32,903 bases of DNA from an uncultured Lachnospiraceae bacterium (GTDB lineage Bacteria > Bacillota > Clostridia > Lachnospirales > Lachnospiraceae), in assembly GCA_902788555.1 (NCBI GenBank), contig CADAKQ010000033.1:1-32903 (forward strand). Direction: 5' to 3'. The translations under genes and the position numbers were made by a program. The first letter of the stretch is position 1. Every line of letters starts with the position of its first letter. Positions 6,870-13,813 of the stretch are shown piece after piece. Under the pieces are notes generated by a model. That model saw nothing but the letters and a program-made list of their open reading frames with translations, did not search any database and had not been told where the DNA came from.

Positions 6870-9077
6870 TTACGCAGCCTCTTCCTTTTTCTTTCCGATG
6901 TGCTTCTTGAAGAAGTACCACATAGGACCTGTGATGCAGATTGATGAGTAAGCACCACATACAATACCTGCCATAAGAGTAAATGTGAATTCCTTAAGTG
7001 CCGGTACCCCCATTATAAAGAGTACAAGAACCATTATAAAGGTTGTAAGTGAAGTATAGATACTTCTTGTAAGAGTCTGAGCTATACTTGTATTGACAAC
7101 CTCGTCAAGTTCTACATTTCTATCCATAATCTTCATATTTTCACGAATACGGTCAAATATGATTATGGTTGCGTTGATTGAGTAACCAACGATTGTAAGC
7201 ATACATGCTATGAATGTATTACCAACTGAAAGTCTTGCAACAGCATAGATGGCAAATACAACCATAACATCATGAATAAGTGCGAGCACTGCAGATGCAC
7301 CGAATCTTAAATCCGAGAATCTGATAGCTATATAGATGAGCATAAGGATTGATGCAATTATAATAGCGATAACCGCATCCTTCTTCATCTCACCACTTAT
7401 GGTTGAGCTTATGCTCTGCTCACTAATTTCTGATACATTAAAGTTATCCTTTATAGCCTTTTCCATATCGGCAGCCTGTTCCTCAGTAAGCTCGGCAGTC
7501 TTAAAGATAACCTGGTTGGAATCCTCAACCGTCTGAATCTGTATACTTCCTGCGGAAATGCCTGTGGCATCCGTAATTACAGGAACAACCTCTGTCTCAG
7601 CCTTTGCAAGGTCATAAATCTCATCGCCGTCAAAGGTAACGGTTGTAGATGTACCACCCGTAAACTCAAGTGAATAGTTAAGAGCTGAACCCTTTCTTGC
7701 TTTATTAACAGGAAGGAATATAAGTCCTCCGATAATCACTACGAGTGAAATAACTATACATACTCTTGATATCTTTATATAATTAACCTTCTTAGGCGGC
7801 TTAGCCGAACCATAAAGCTTCTTATTGGTAATTCCAAGGTCAACAGCTATCTTGAGGAGAAGCTTGGTAATAACGATAGCAGTAAACATGGAAAGAATAA
7901 TACCAATCATAAGAGTTGTAGCAAAGCCTTTGATGCTACCTGTACCGAGCATCATCAAAACGAAGGCAGCTATAAGTGTTGTTATATTACCATCAAGGAT
8001 TGCTGAAAGAGCCTTGTTAAATCCGGCATCAACCGCATTTCTTACACCCTTATCGGCAGCTATCTCTTCTCTTATACGGGTAAATATGATGACATTTGCA
8101 TCAACCGCCATACCGATTGAAAGTATAATACCTGCTATACCCGGAAGGGTAAGTGTTATGGTTCTTACACTGAGAACAAGGAGCATAAGAACGATATAGG
8201 AAACAAGTGCAACGGAAGCAAGGAAGCCCGGTACAAGGTAAAGTACAATCATAAGAAGGCATACAAGGCCAAAACCGATTGCTCCTGCCACAAGACTTGT
8301 TGAAATAGCCTCACGACCAAGCTTTGCACCAACTATATTGTACTGAAGCTGTGAAAGCTCAAGAGGAAGTGCACCGATTTTAATGGTTGAAGCAAGTCTC
8401 TCTGCCTCTTCATAATCAGCCATACCATCTATAACTGCATTTCCACCGGTAATAGCTGTTTTAACACGTGGAGCACTTGCCACGGCACCATCATATATAA
8501 TGTAAATGATATTACCGACATTTGCCGATGTGATATCTCCGAATTTCTTTGTTCCTTCATCAGTGAACTGAAGCTGAACCAAATATTCCCTTATACCTGT
8601 AGTATCATTGGTATCTGTAGCAGGAGCTGCCTCCTTTACATCAGAGCCTGTAAGCGCCGCTTCATAATCAAGCCCCTGAGACCACAAAGCATAGTTTGTT
8701 TCATCCAAGAACAAAAGCTGTCCCGGCTGACCAAGTTCATCCAATATATCATGAGCATCATACTTGGATGTATCTACAGGAATTTCAACAGTGATTCTGT
8801 CATCACCTTCCTTGTAAACCTCACCCTCGCTGCTGTACTCATCAACTCGTCGCTGAAGCTTGTCTATCGTCGCATCGATTTCCTCATCAGACGGTTTAGA
8901 ATCGACTATCTGATAAGTAACACTAAGTCCTCCCTGAAGGTCAAGTCCCAAAGGGATATCCTCCGCCTTACCTGTACTTTCCTTTCCTACACCTGCAATT
9001 GCCATATATATTGCGCCTGCAAGTAAAAGCAAAAATACAAGCAGTTTAATTATGGCATCCTTTTTAGCTTTCTTCAT
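6870..9077 (-). CDS. secDF: Protein translocase subunit SecDF (fused SecD and SecF)
   Basis: This 735-residue membrane protein joins SecD and SecF in one chain, as in many Firmicutes. It uses the proton gradient to help pull preproteins out of SecYEG on the outer side of the membrane. The N-terminal helix (about 9-30) is followed by the SecD signature GLDLQGG (44-50), the P1 periplasmic-type domain, and a six-helix block with IGMAVDANVIIFTRIREEI. The SecF half starts with a helix and the LEFTGGT signature (about 470) and ends with GYSINATIIIFDRIREN and a Lys/Glu-rich tail. The ATG at 9077 has a GAGGAG site and overlaps the end of scfB by 14 nt, so translation is coupled. This linkage to the SCIFF maturase is a recurrent clostridial arrangement. 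Confidence 0.97.
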   Translation of the reverse strand: MKKAKKDAIIKLLVFLLLLAGAIYMAIAGVGKESTGKAEDIPLGLDLQGGLSVTYQIVDSKPSDEEIDATIDKLQRRVDEYSSEGEVYKEGDDRITVEIPVDTSKYDAHDILDELGQPGQLLFLDETNYALWSQGLDYEAALTGSDVKEAAPATDTNDTTGIREYLVQLQFTDEGTKKFGDITSANVGNIIYIIYDGAVASAPRVKTAITGGNAVIDGMADYEEAERLASTIKIGALPLELSQLQYNIVGAKLGREAISTSLVAGAIGFGLVCLLMIVLYLVPGFLASVALVSYIVLMLLVLSVRTITLTLPGIAGIILSIGMAVDANVIIFTRIREEIAADKGVRNAVDAGFNKALSAILDGNITTLIAAFVLMMLGTGSIKGFATTLMIGIILSMFTAIVITKLLLKIAVDLGITNKKLYGSAKPPKKVNYIKISRVCIVISLVVIIGGLIFLPVNKARKGSALNYSLEFTGGTSTTVTFDGDEIYDLAKAETEVVPVITDATGISAGSIQIQTVEDSNQVIFKTAELTEEQAADMEKAIKDNFNVSEISEQSISSTISGEMKKDAVIAIIIASILMLIYIAIRFSDLRFGASAVLALIHDVMVVFAIYAVARLSVGNTFIACMLTIVGYSINATIIIFDRIRENMKIMDRNVELDEVVNTSIAQTLTRSIYTSLTTFIMVLVLFIMGVPALKEFTFTLMAGIVCGAYSSICITGPMWYFFKKHIGKKKEEAA

Positions 9078-10461
9078 TTTTACACTCCTCTTCTAAATCG
9101 GCTAAAGCAGCCTTTATCATAATTGCACATTCGACACGCTTTTGCTGCATCTTACAGCCGATGTCATATGTATCAAGTATACCGCCACTGTAAAGGTAAG
9201 AATTAGCGGCACATCCACCGCTACAATAAAATCTTGCAAAGCAGTCCTTACATTTATCCTTGGCATATACATTGCAAAGCTTGAATTCATTTACAACCTC
9301 AGTATTATCAATTCCGTCAAATACGGTTCCAAGCTTAAAACCATCTATACCAACAAACTGATGACACGGATATAGCTCACCCTGCGGTGTAACCGCCAGA
9401 TATTCCGTTCCCGAACCACAGCCTGAAAGTCTTTTATAGACACATGGTCCTCCATTTAAGTCAAGCATATAATGGAAAAATGTTATCGGTTTTCCTTTTT
9501 TATGTCTTTCTATGATATCAAGTGCAAGCTTGTCATATTCCTCAAAAATCTTCGGCAGGTCTTCCTCACGTATGGAATAATCCTCTGTAGGTGCCGCAAC
9601 AACCGGCTCTATGGAAATCTCATCAAATCCCAAATCTGCCATTTCCTCAAAATCGGAAAAGAAGTCAAGATTATTTCTTGTAAATGTACCTCTTACATAA
9701 TAGCTCTTGTCACCACGCTTTTTGACGAATTTTTTAAATTTCGGGACTATTATGTCATAGCTTCCCTTGCCATTTCTTGTAGGTCGCATAAGGTCATTTA
9801 TACATTTACGACCGTCTAAGCTTAAAACGACATTGGATATTTCCTTATTACAAAACTCTATAACATCATCATCCAAAAGTACTCCGTTGGTCGTAAGAGT
9901 AAATCTGAAATTCTTGTTAAATTCCTTCTCCTTACTTCGTCCGTAAGCAACAATTTCCTTTACTACTTCGAAATTCATAAGTGGCTCGCCGCCGAAGAAA
10001 TCAACCTCAAGATTAACACGGTTTCCGGAATTTTCTATAAGAAAGTCTATAGCCTGTTTACCTACCTCAAGACTCATAAGCTCACGCTTCTGTCCATGAT
10101 ATTCACCCTCATCCGCAAAGCAGTATTTACAGGCAAGGTTACAATCATGTGCTATATGAAGGCACAGGGCCTTGACCACTGTTTTTCTCTTTTTAAAATC
10201 AATAATGACATCTTTATATACATCCTCTGTAAATAGCTGTCCGCTTTCCTTAAGCTCCTCTATATCAGAGTATGCCTCGTAGATGTCATATTCCGAATAC
10301 TTATCACCATACTTTTCCATGATTGAAGCTGCTATCTTTTTTCTGTCAGCTTTCTCAAACATCGCAATCATATCATACACAAGCTCGTCCACCACATGAA
10401 CGGAGCCACTGCATACATCAAGAACGATATAGTATCCGTTGTTGATATACTGATAAACCAT
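9064..10461 (-). CDS. scfB: SCIFF radical SAM maturase (thioether-forming)
   Basis: The 465-residue enzyme belongs to the radical SAM/SPASM maturases that install thioether cross-links in the SCIFF peptide. Residues 1-90 form a small N-terminal recognition-type domain. The [4Fe-4S]-SAM motif CNLACKYC uses C107, C111 and C114; FFGGEP follows near 155. The C-terminal half has the SPASM-type auxiliary cluster cysteines: GPCVYKRLSGCGSG, YPCHQF, then CNVYAKDKCKDCFARFYCSGGC and a final pair in IGCKMQQKRVEC. The start at 10461 has a TTAGGAG site. It lies 101 bp downstream of its substrate gene scfA and overlaps secDF. Length and motif set match the SCIFF maturase family well, so substrate assignment is firm, while the biological role of mature SCIFF peptides is unknown. 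Confidence 0.96.
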   Translation of the reverse strand: MVYQYINNGYYIVLDVCSGSVHVVDELVYDMIAMFEKADRKKIAASIMEKYGDKYSEYDIYEAYSDIEELKESGQLFTEDVYKDVIIDFKKRKTVVKALCLHIAHDCNLACKYCFADEGEYHGQKRELMSLEVGKQAIDFLIENSGNRVNLEVDFFGGEPLMNFEVVKEIVAYGRSKEKEFNKNFRFTLTTNGVLLDDDVIEFCNKEISNVVLSLDGRKCINDLMRPTRNGKGSYDIIVPKFKKFVKKRGDKSYYVRGTFTRNNLDFFSDFEEMADLGFDEISIEPVVAAPTEDYSIREEDLPKIFEEYDKLALDIIERHKKGKPITFFHYMLDLNGGPCVYKRLSGCGSGTEYLAVTPQGELYPCHQFVGIDGFKLGTVFDGIDNTEVVNEFKLCNVYAKDKCKDCFARFYCSGGCAANSYLYSGGILDTYDIGCKMQQKRVECAIMIKAALADLEEECKNEES

Positions 10462-10501
10462 CTGTGGTACTCCTAAATATTTGCTCTTTTAATAACGCAA
10501 C

Positions 10502-10532
10502 TAAAGAGGACTATCCGAGATAATCCCCTTTA
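10502..10532 (-). promoter_or_regulatory. Intercistronic hairpin between scfA and scfB
   Basis: Arms AAAGAGGACTATC and GATAATCCCCTTT pair through 13 bp in RNA (two G-U pairs) around a 3-nt loop. No long U run follows on the minus strand, so it looks more like an attenuator or mRNA-stabilising 3' end for scfA than a full terminator. This would let the precursor be made in excess over the enzyme. Confidence 0.55.
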
Positions 10533-10562
10533 ATTAGGATATTATTATGTATAATCTTTCTA

Positions 10563-10703
10563 TTATTTATTCTCGCAGCTCTGGTTACCAACAGTGCATG
10601 ATGTCTTGCAGGCTGACTGGCATGAGGTCTGGCACTCGCCACAACCGCCCTTAACTACAGTGCTGTTTAAAGTCTTATCTGTTAAAGTCTTAATTCTTTT
10701 CAT
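10563..10703 (-). CDS. scfA: Six-cysteine peptide SCIFF (RiPP precursor)
   Basis: This short gene encodes exactly 46 residues: leader MKRIKTLTDKTLNSTVVKGG, then CGECQTSCQSACKTSC and TVGNQSCENK. The six cysteines are at 21, 24, 28, 32, 36 and 43, which is the pattern that gave the family its name (six cysteines in forty-five residues). The ATG has an AGGAGG site 8 nt upstream. The maturase encoded next door is expected to cross-link cysteine sulphur to a neighbouring residue such as Thr. The gene is nearly invariant across Clostridia, and the core here matches the family consensus almost exactly. It is too short for many gene finders. The mature product's function and export route are not known; the SecDF neighbour is suggestive only. 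Confidence 0.97.
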   Translation of the reverse strand: MKRIKTLTDKTLNSTVVKGGCGECQTSCQSACKTSCTVGNQSCENK

Positions 10704-10755
10704 TTTGTATTCCTCCTGATTTTATCTGTCCTTCTTTTTTACATATGTGCAAATT

Positions 10756-10784
10756 ATTATAACACAACTTTTTTATAAAGAAAA
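10756..10784 (-). promoter_or_regulatory. Probable promoter of scfA-scfB-secDF
   Basis: On the minus strand a perfect TATAAT (10756-10761) lies 17 nt after a weak TTTTCT -35 (10779-10784), about 50 nt upstream of the scfA start. The region is the only gap between scfA and the membrane-protein gene upstream. Confidence 0.5.
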
Positions 10785-10793
10785 GCTATTTTT

Positions 10794-11156
10794 TTAGCTA
10801 ATCATTCCGCCAAGTGTTCCACCGCAGAGACATAAAATTATTGTACTCACACCCTTGGCTGCTATAACGTTTTCACCATGCGAAATAAGCAGTGATGCTA
10901 TAAGAATAATTCCGACGTAAAGTGCTCCAAGCAATAATCCCCATATATACTTTTTTTCTTTCATACTCTTACCTATGACTATTCCGCCTACCGCAGAAGC
11001 AAGTATATAGGTAAGCGTTATGGCAAAATTAACCTTCCCTTCATTAAGACCAAGCTTATACATTAAAAAGGCTATTCCAAGTAAAAGTATTCCGGTTACA
11101 AGATAGGCTATTATAAGTGCTCTCAAAACACTTGTAATCCTGTAAGCTGCTGACAA
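10794..11156 (-). CDS. Small four-helix membrane protein, TIGR04086-like
   Basis: The 120-residue product is almost entirely hydrophobic, with four predicted membrane helices at about 12-32, 38-58, 70-90 and 98-118, and a basic loop (KSMKEKKY) between helices 2 and 3. Glycine-rich motifs (SAVGGIVIG, LCLCGGTLGGMIS) end helices 2 and 4. The start codon is TTG at 11156, supported by a GGAGG site 8 nt upstream and the absence of a nearby ATG. It lies upstream of the SCIFF genes in the same direction; proteins of this size and layout (I recall them as TIGR04086) occur near SCIFF loci in Clostridia. No catalytic motif is visible and its role is unknown. Confidence 0.7.
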   Translation of the reverse strand: MSAAYRITSVLRALIIAYLVTGILLLGIAFLMYKLGLNEGKVNFAITLTYILASAVGGIVIGKSMKEKKYIWGLLLGALYVGIILIASLLISHGENVIAAKGVSTIILCLCGGTLGGMIS

Positions 11157-11251
11157 TCAAAACACCTCCAACACATAATTCTAATAATAAATATATGCCG
11201 GGGATTTCGCAGATATGTCATCAGTATTTAAATATACCCTTGTTTATATCT

Positions 11252-12427
11252 TTATACAGTTGTTATCTCTCCTGCCTTCTTAAGCACCATTTTGGTTATA
11301 ACCGGACCTAAAAGCTCGTATATAACCACACCGCATAATACTATCGTTTTTATCTTTCCCGCATACTCCGGAAGACTCGTTGCGGCTGAGGAAGCAAGAC
11401 CAATAGCGACACCCTCCTGAGGTATAAGTGTAAGACCAAGCCATTTAATAACAGGCTTTGGCGCCCTTGTAATTCTCGCACCAAAGGAGGCTCCGAGATA
11501 TTTACCGATTACTCTTCCGATTACATAAATTGAGCCTACTGCTCCGACAGTTGCTATAACCTTAACATCAAGTGATGCGCCGGATATTATAAAAAACATC
11601 ATATAAATCGGTGGGGTGATTCTTTCCACAGGCTCATATATCTTATCACTGTATTTTGACAAATTAACAAAAACCGTACTGAGCATCATACAGGCAAGCA
11701 GCGAAGAAAAACCAACCTCATCAGATACACCGAGACACAGGAATATCATCATTATGGTTACGGCAAGTCTGTTACCTCTTCCGGTATATAGTTTAACAAG
11801 CAACGTCATAATTATTCCAAGTATAGTTCCGAAGGCAAGACCGCCAAGAAGCTCGACACAAGGCTCAAGTAACAGCCTTCCGAGCGAAACATTTCCGTGA
11901 GCTTTTATAACATTTGCAACTGCCATCGATATACCAAATGCCATAAGTGCTACAGCATCATCAAGTGCAACAACCGGTAGAAGTGTCTGCGAGACCGGTC
12001 CCTTTGCCTTATATTGCTTGACTATCATAAGAGTCGAGGCTGCTGCCGTAGCGGAGGCAATTGCTCCCATAGCAAGGGCAAAGGTTACATCAAAGCCGCA
12101 TATAAGCATAATTGTATCTACTACAATAACCGCTCCAAGTCCCTCCGTAATTCCGATAACTATCGGAGCTTTTCCAACCTTTTTCAAGAATGATATTTTA
12201 AATTCGGCTCCTATGGAAAATGCTATAAATCCAAGAGCTACCTCTGATATTACGGAAACGCTGTTTAAGAAGTCCTGCGATAACAGCTTAAGGCAGTTCG
12301 GTCCTATAAGAAGTCCGATTACCAGATATCCGGTAACATTCGGTAATTTTAATCTTTTAACTATTTTTCCGGCGATAAGCGCAGCAAAAAGCATTATCGC
12401 AATATTAGTAAGAGTATTCAGTCCCAT
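11252..12427 (-). CDS. CPA2-family cation/proton antiporter, membrane domain only
   Basis: The 391-residue protein has 11-13 predicted helices of the Kef/NapA-type monovalent cation:proton antiporter fold. Family signs are PNVTGYLVIGLLIGP near the N-terminus, the GAIASATAAAS stretch around 121-131, the conserved Asp pair D156-D157 in PVVALDDAVALMAFG that carries ions, and the PQEGVAIGLA segment near the C-terminus. There is no C-terminal TrkA/RCK nucleotide-binding domain, unlike KefB/KefC. The gene begins 2 nt after the stop of the PII-like gene, so the two are translationally coupled, and the PII-like protein may supply the regulatory input. Whether it moves sodium or potassium cannot be told from sequence. 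Confidence 0.9.
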   Translation of the reverse strand: MGLNTLTNIAIMLFAALIAGKIVKRLKLPNVTGYLVIGLLIGPNCLKLLSQDFLNSVSVISEVALGFIAFSIGAEFKISFLKKVGKAPIVIGITEGLGAVIVVDTIMLICGFDVTFALAMGAIASATAAASTLMIVKQYKAKGPVSQTLLPVVALDDAVALMAFGISMAVANVIKAHGNVSLGRLLLEPCVELLGGLAFGTILGIIMTLLVKLYTGRGNRLAVTIMMIFLCLGVSDEVGFSSLLACMMLSTVFVNLSKYSDKIYEPVERITPPIYMMFFIISGASLDVKVIATVGAVGSIYVIGRVIGKYLGASFGARITRAPKPVIKWLGLTLIPQEGVAIGLASSAATSLPEYAGKIKTIVLCGVVIYELLGPVITKMVLKKAGEITTV

Positions 12428-12429
12428 TT

Positions 12430-12768
12430 TTATGCACCAAGCCCCTCAACAAATAATACAGGTACCGCAAACATGATACCGGTGTTAGGCTCGTCAAGTC
12501 CGACAACACCTCTTATAACCTCCTTTGCTTTTTCAAGCTCCGGGTCATTCATTACAAAAAGCATAGTTTTGACTGTCTCATGCTCATCATCATCCGCAAG
12601 TATTGATTTGAGCATGCTAAACATCGGTAAATCATCCATTTTTTCAATTATACTTGCCATACCGACTCCATCAAGTATGGTTCCACCATGCACACCATTT
12701 TCAGCAAGCTCCTTGCAAAGCTCATTGACAAGATTTGCCTTTTTCAAAATAACAAATAAAAGATTCAT
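12430..12768 (-). CDS. PII-like signal protein, coupled to the antiporter
   Basis: The 112-residue product shows the beta-alpha-beta order of PII/GlnK-like ferredoxin folds: strand NLLFVILKK, helix ANLVNELCKELAENGVHGGT, strand TILDGVGM, a long T-loop-like insert (about 38-62), strand TVKTMLFVMN, helix DPELEKAKEVIRGVVG, and a final strand TGIMFAVPVLFVEGL. The classical nucleotide-binding B-loop (GDGKIF) is replaced by EPNTGIMFAV, and there is no T-loop uridylylated Tyr, so it is a divergent PII-like member rather than GlnB/GlnK. Immediate coupling to the antiporter suggests that it binds a small ligand and controls that transporter. The start has a GGAAACAG-type weak ribosome site. Confidence 0.7.
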   Translation of the reverse strand: MNLLFVILKKANLVNELCKELAENGVHGGTILDGVGMASIIEKMDDLPMFSMLKSILADDDEHETVKTMLFVMNDPELEKAKEVIRGVVGLDEPNTGIMFAVPVLFVEGLGA

Positions 12769-12790
12769 ATTCTGTTTCCTTTCTTTCCGT

Positions 12791-12978
12791 GGCTAACTTG
12801 ATATGATAAGTCCATCGCAGGCACGCTCTCGCTACTCTCAAACGCAACGGTACTAAGCTCTCTGTCTTTAAGCTATAATTACATTTTACTTCGTAATGTA
12901 ATTATAGCCTAAATCAAATTCGCTAAGTACCGGCGTTTTCAAAGTACCTGCTTATGGACTTATCATATCCGGTTAGCC
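12791..12978. repeat. 188-bp fold-back element between two operons
   Basis: The ends GGCTAACTTGATATGATAAG (left) and its inverted partner ending GGTTAGCC pair over 24 bp with two mismatches. A second arm pairs GGTACTAAGC with GCTAAGTACC, and the centre is a perfect hairpin around CTATAATTACATT/AATGTAATTATAG. It starts 21 nt past the stop of the HAD gene and ends 22 nt before the PII-like gene, so it may terminate one and lead into the other. Its sequence is unrelated to the copies at 4.2 and 6.7 kb, but the design is the same. Confidence 0.85.
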
Positions 12979-12999
12979 GCTATACTTTCATAAAAACAA

Positions 13000-13647
13000 T
13001 TAAATTAAGTCACATATACGTTTTATATTGTCATATACCTGTTTTGCGTATTTTTTTGTAATGTCATTTGGCTGTATAAGGTCAATTACCATAACAGGAT
13101 ACATCCCGGCTCGTCCCGCTGATACAATACCGTTTATGGAATCCTCAACAGCGATTGCGTTAGACGGTTCGACCCCAAGGGCTGCACAAGCCTTCAGATA
13201 AATGTCCGGGTCAGGCTTGCTGTGTTCTACCATATCGCCATATATAAATACATCAAAATATTTATCCATATCGTTTGCATTGAGATATTTCTTTGCACGA
13301 GAGCTTTGGGTAGATGTAGCAAGTGCAGTTTTGATATTTTTATTCTTCAGATATTCAAGAGTCTCAACCGCTCCATCCTTAAACTCAACTCCATTGGCGA
13401 CAACATAAGCTTCAAAATTTTCCATAACCCGGTCACGAAATTCCAAATATTCTATACCTCGTCCGACAATTGCCTCAAACCTTGGCTTGTTATCATACTT
13501 GGTTCCTCCCGCTACCGTCTCGCACGCCTTAGTCATTATATCGGAGGGAACTCCTCTTTTAGCACCCTCCTCCATATAAAATCTCCGATACAGCTTTTCC
13601 GTATCAAAGATAACACCGTCCATATCAAAAACAACTGCCTCGAACAT
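13000..13647 (-). CDS. HAD-superfamily hydrolase, beta-phosphoglucomutase-like
   Basis: The 215-residue protein has all four HAD motifs: nucleophile FDMDGV (D8 and acid/base D10), TSTQSS, K in SKPDPDIYL, and the metal-binding EDSINGI. A helical cap of the C1 type lies between motifs I and II. This set fits beta-phosphoglucomutase-like phosphatases/mutases acting on a small sugar phosphate; the substrate is not predictable. I choose the ATG at 13647, which starts the conserved MFEAVVFDMDG and has a GGAG site. An upstream in-frame ATG at 13698 is only about 8 nt from the predicted transcript start and would add 17 basic residues. It is transcribed alone from its own promoter at 13713-13741. Confidence 0.88.
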   Translation of the reverse strand: MFEAVVFDMDGVIFDTEKLYRRFYMEEGAKRGVPSDIMTKACETVAGGTKYDNKPRFEAIVGRGIEYLEFRDRVMENFEAYVVANGVEFKDGAVETLEYLKNKNIKTALATSTQSSRAKKYLNANDMDKYFDVFIYGDMVEHSKPDPDIYLKACAALGVEPSNAIAVEDSINGIVSAGRAGMYPVMVIDLIQPNDITKKYAKQVYDNIKRICDLI

Positions 13648-13712
13648 TTTGATTACTCCATTCCCCCTACTGTATTTTTCGTTTTTCTTGCTTTTCATCT
13701 TAACTAACCGCT

Positions 13713-13741
13713 ATTATAATTCAACCCGACTAAACATTCAA
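13713..13741 (-). promoter_or_regulatory. Promoter of the HAD gene
   Basis: On the minus strand TTGAAT (13736-13741), 17 nt, then TATAAT (13713-13718): a near-consensus sigma-A promoter. It sits directly after the terminator hairpin of the giant surface-protein gene and supports the downstream start at 13647. Confidence 0.7.
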
Positions 13742-13756
13742 GCCGTATAAAGCACA

Positions 13757-13790
13757 ATTCGGAGGATTTTTTTAATATAATCCTCCGAAT
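13757..13790 (-). terminator. Hairpin ending the kinase/FHA operon
   Basis: The arms ATTCGGAGGATT and AATCCTCCGAAT form a perfect 12-bp stem 24 nt past the stop codon at 13814. The loop holds the T/A run, and only a short U-rich stretch follows, so it may act through its stem strength. Confidence 0.6.
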
Positions 13791-13813
13791 CTCTATTTAA
13801 AAGCTTTTCTCAT

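Noticed and set aside
13648-13698. Longer N-terminus of the HAD protein
   Set aside because: The upstream ATG is only about 8 nt from the predicted transcript start and the extension is basic and unconserved; the inner ATG has a GGAG site.
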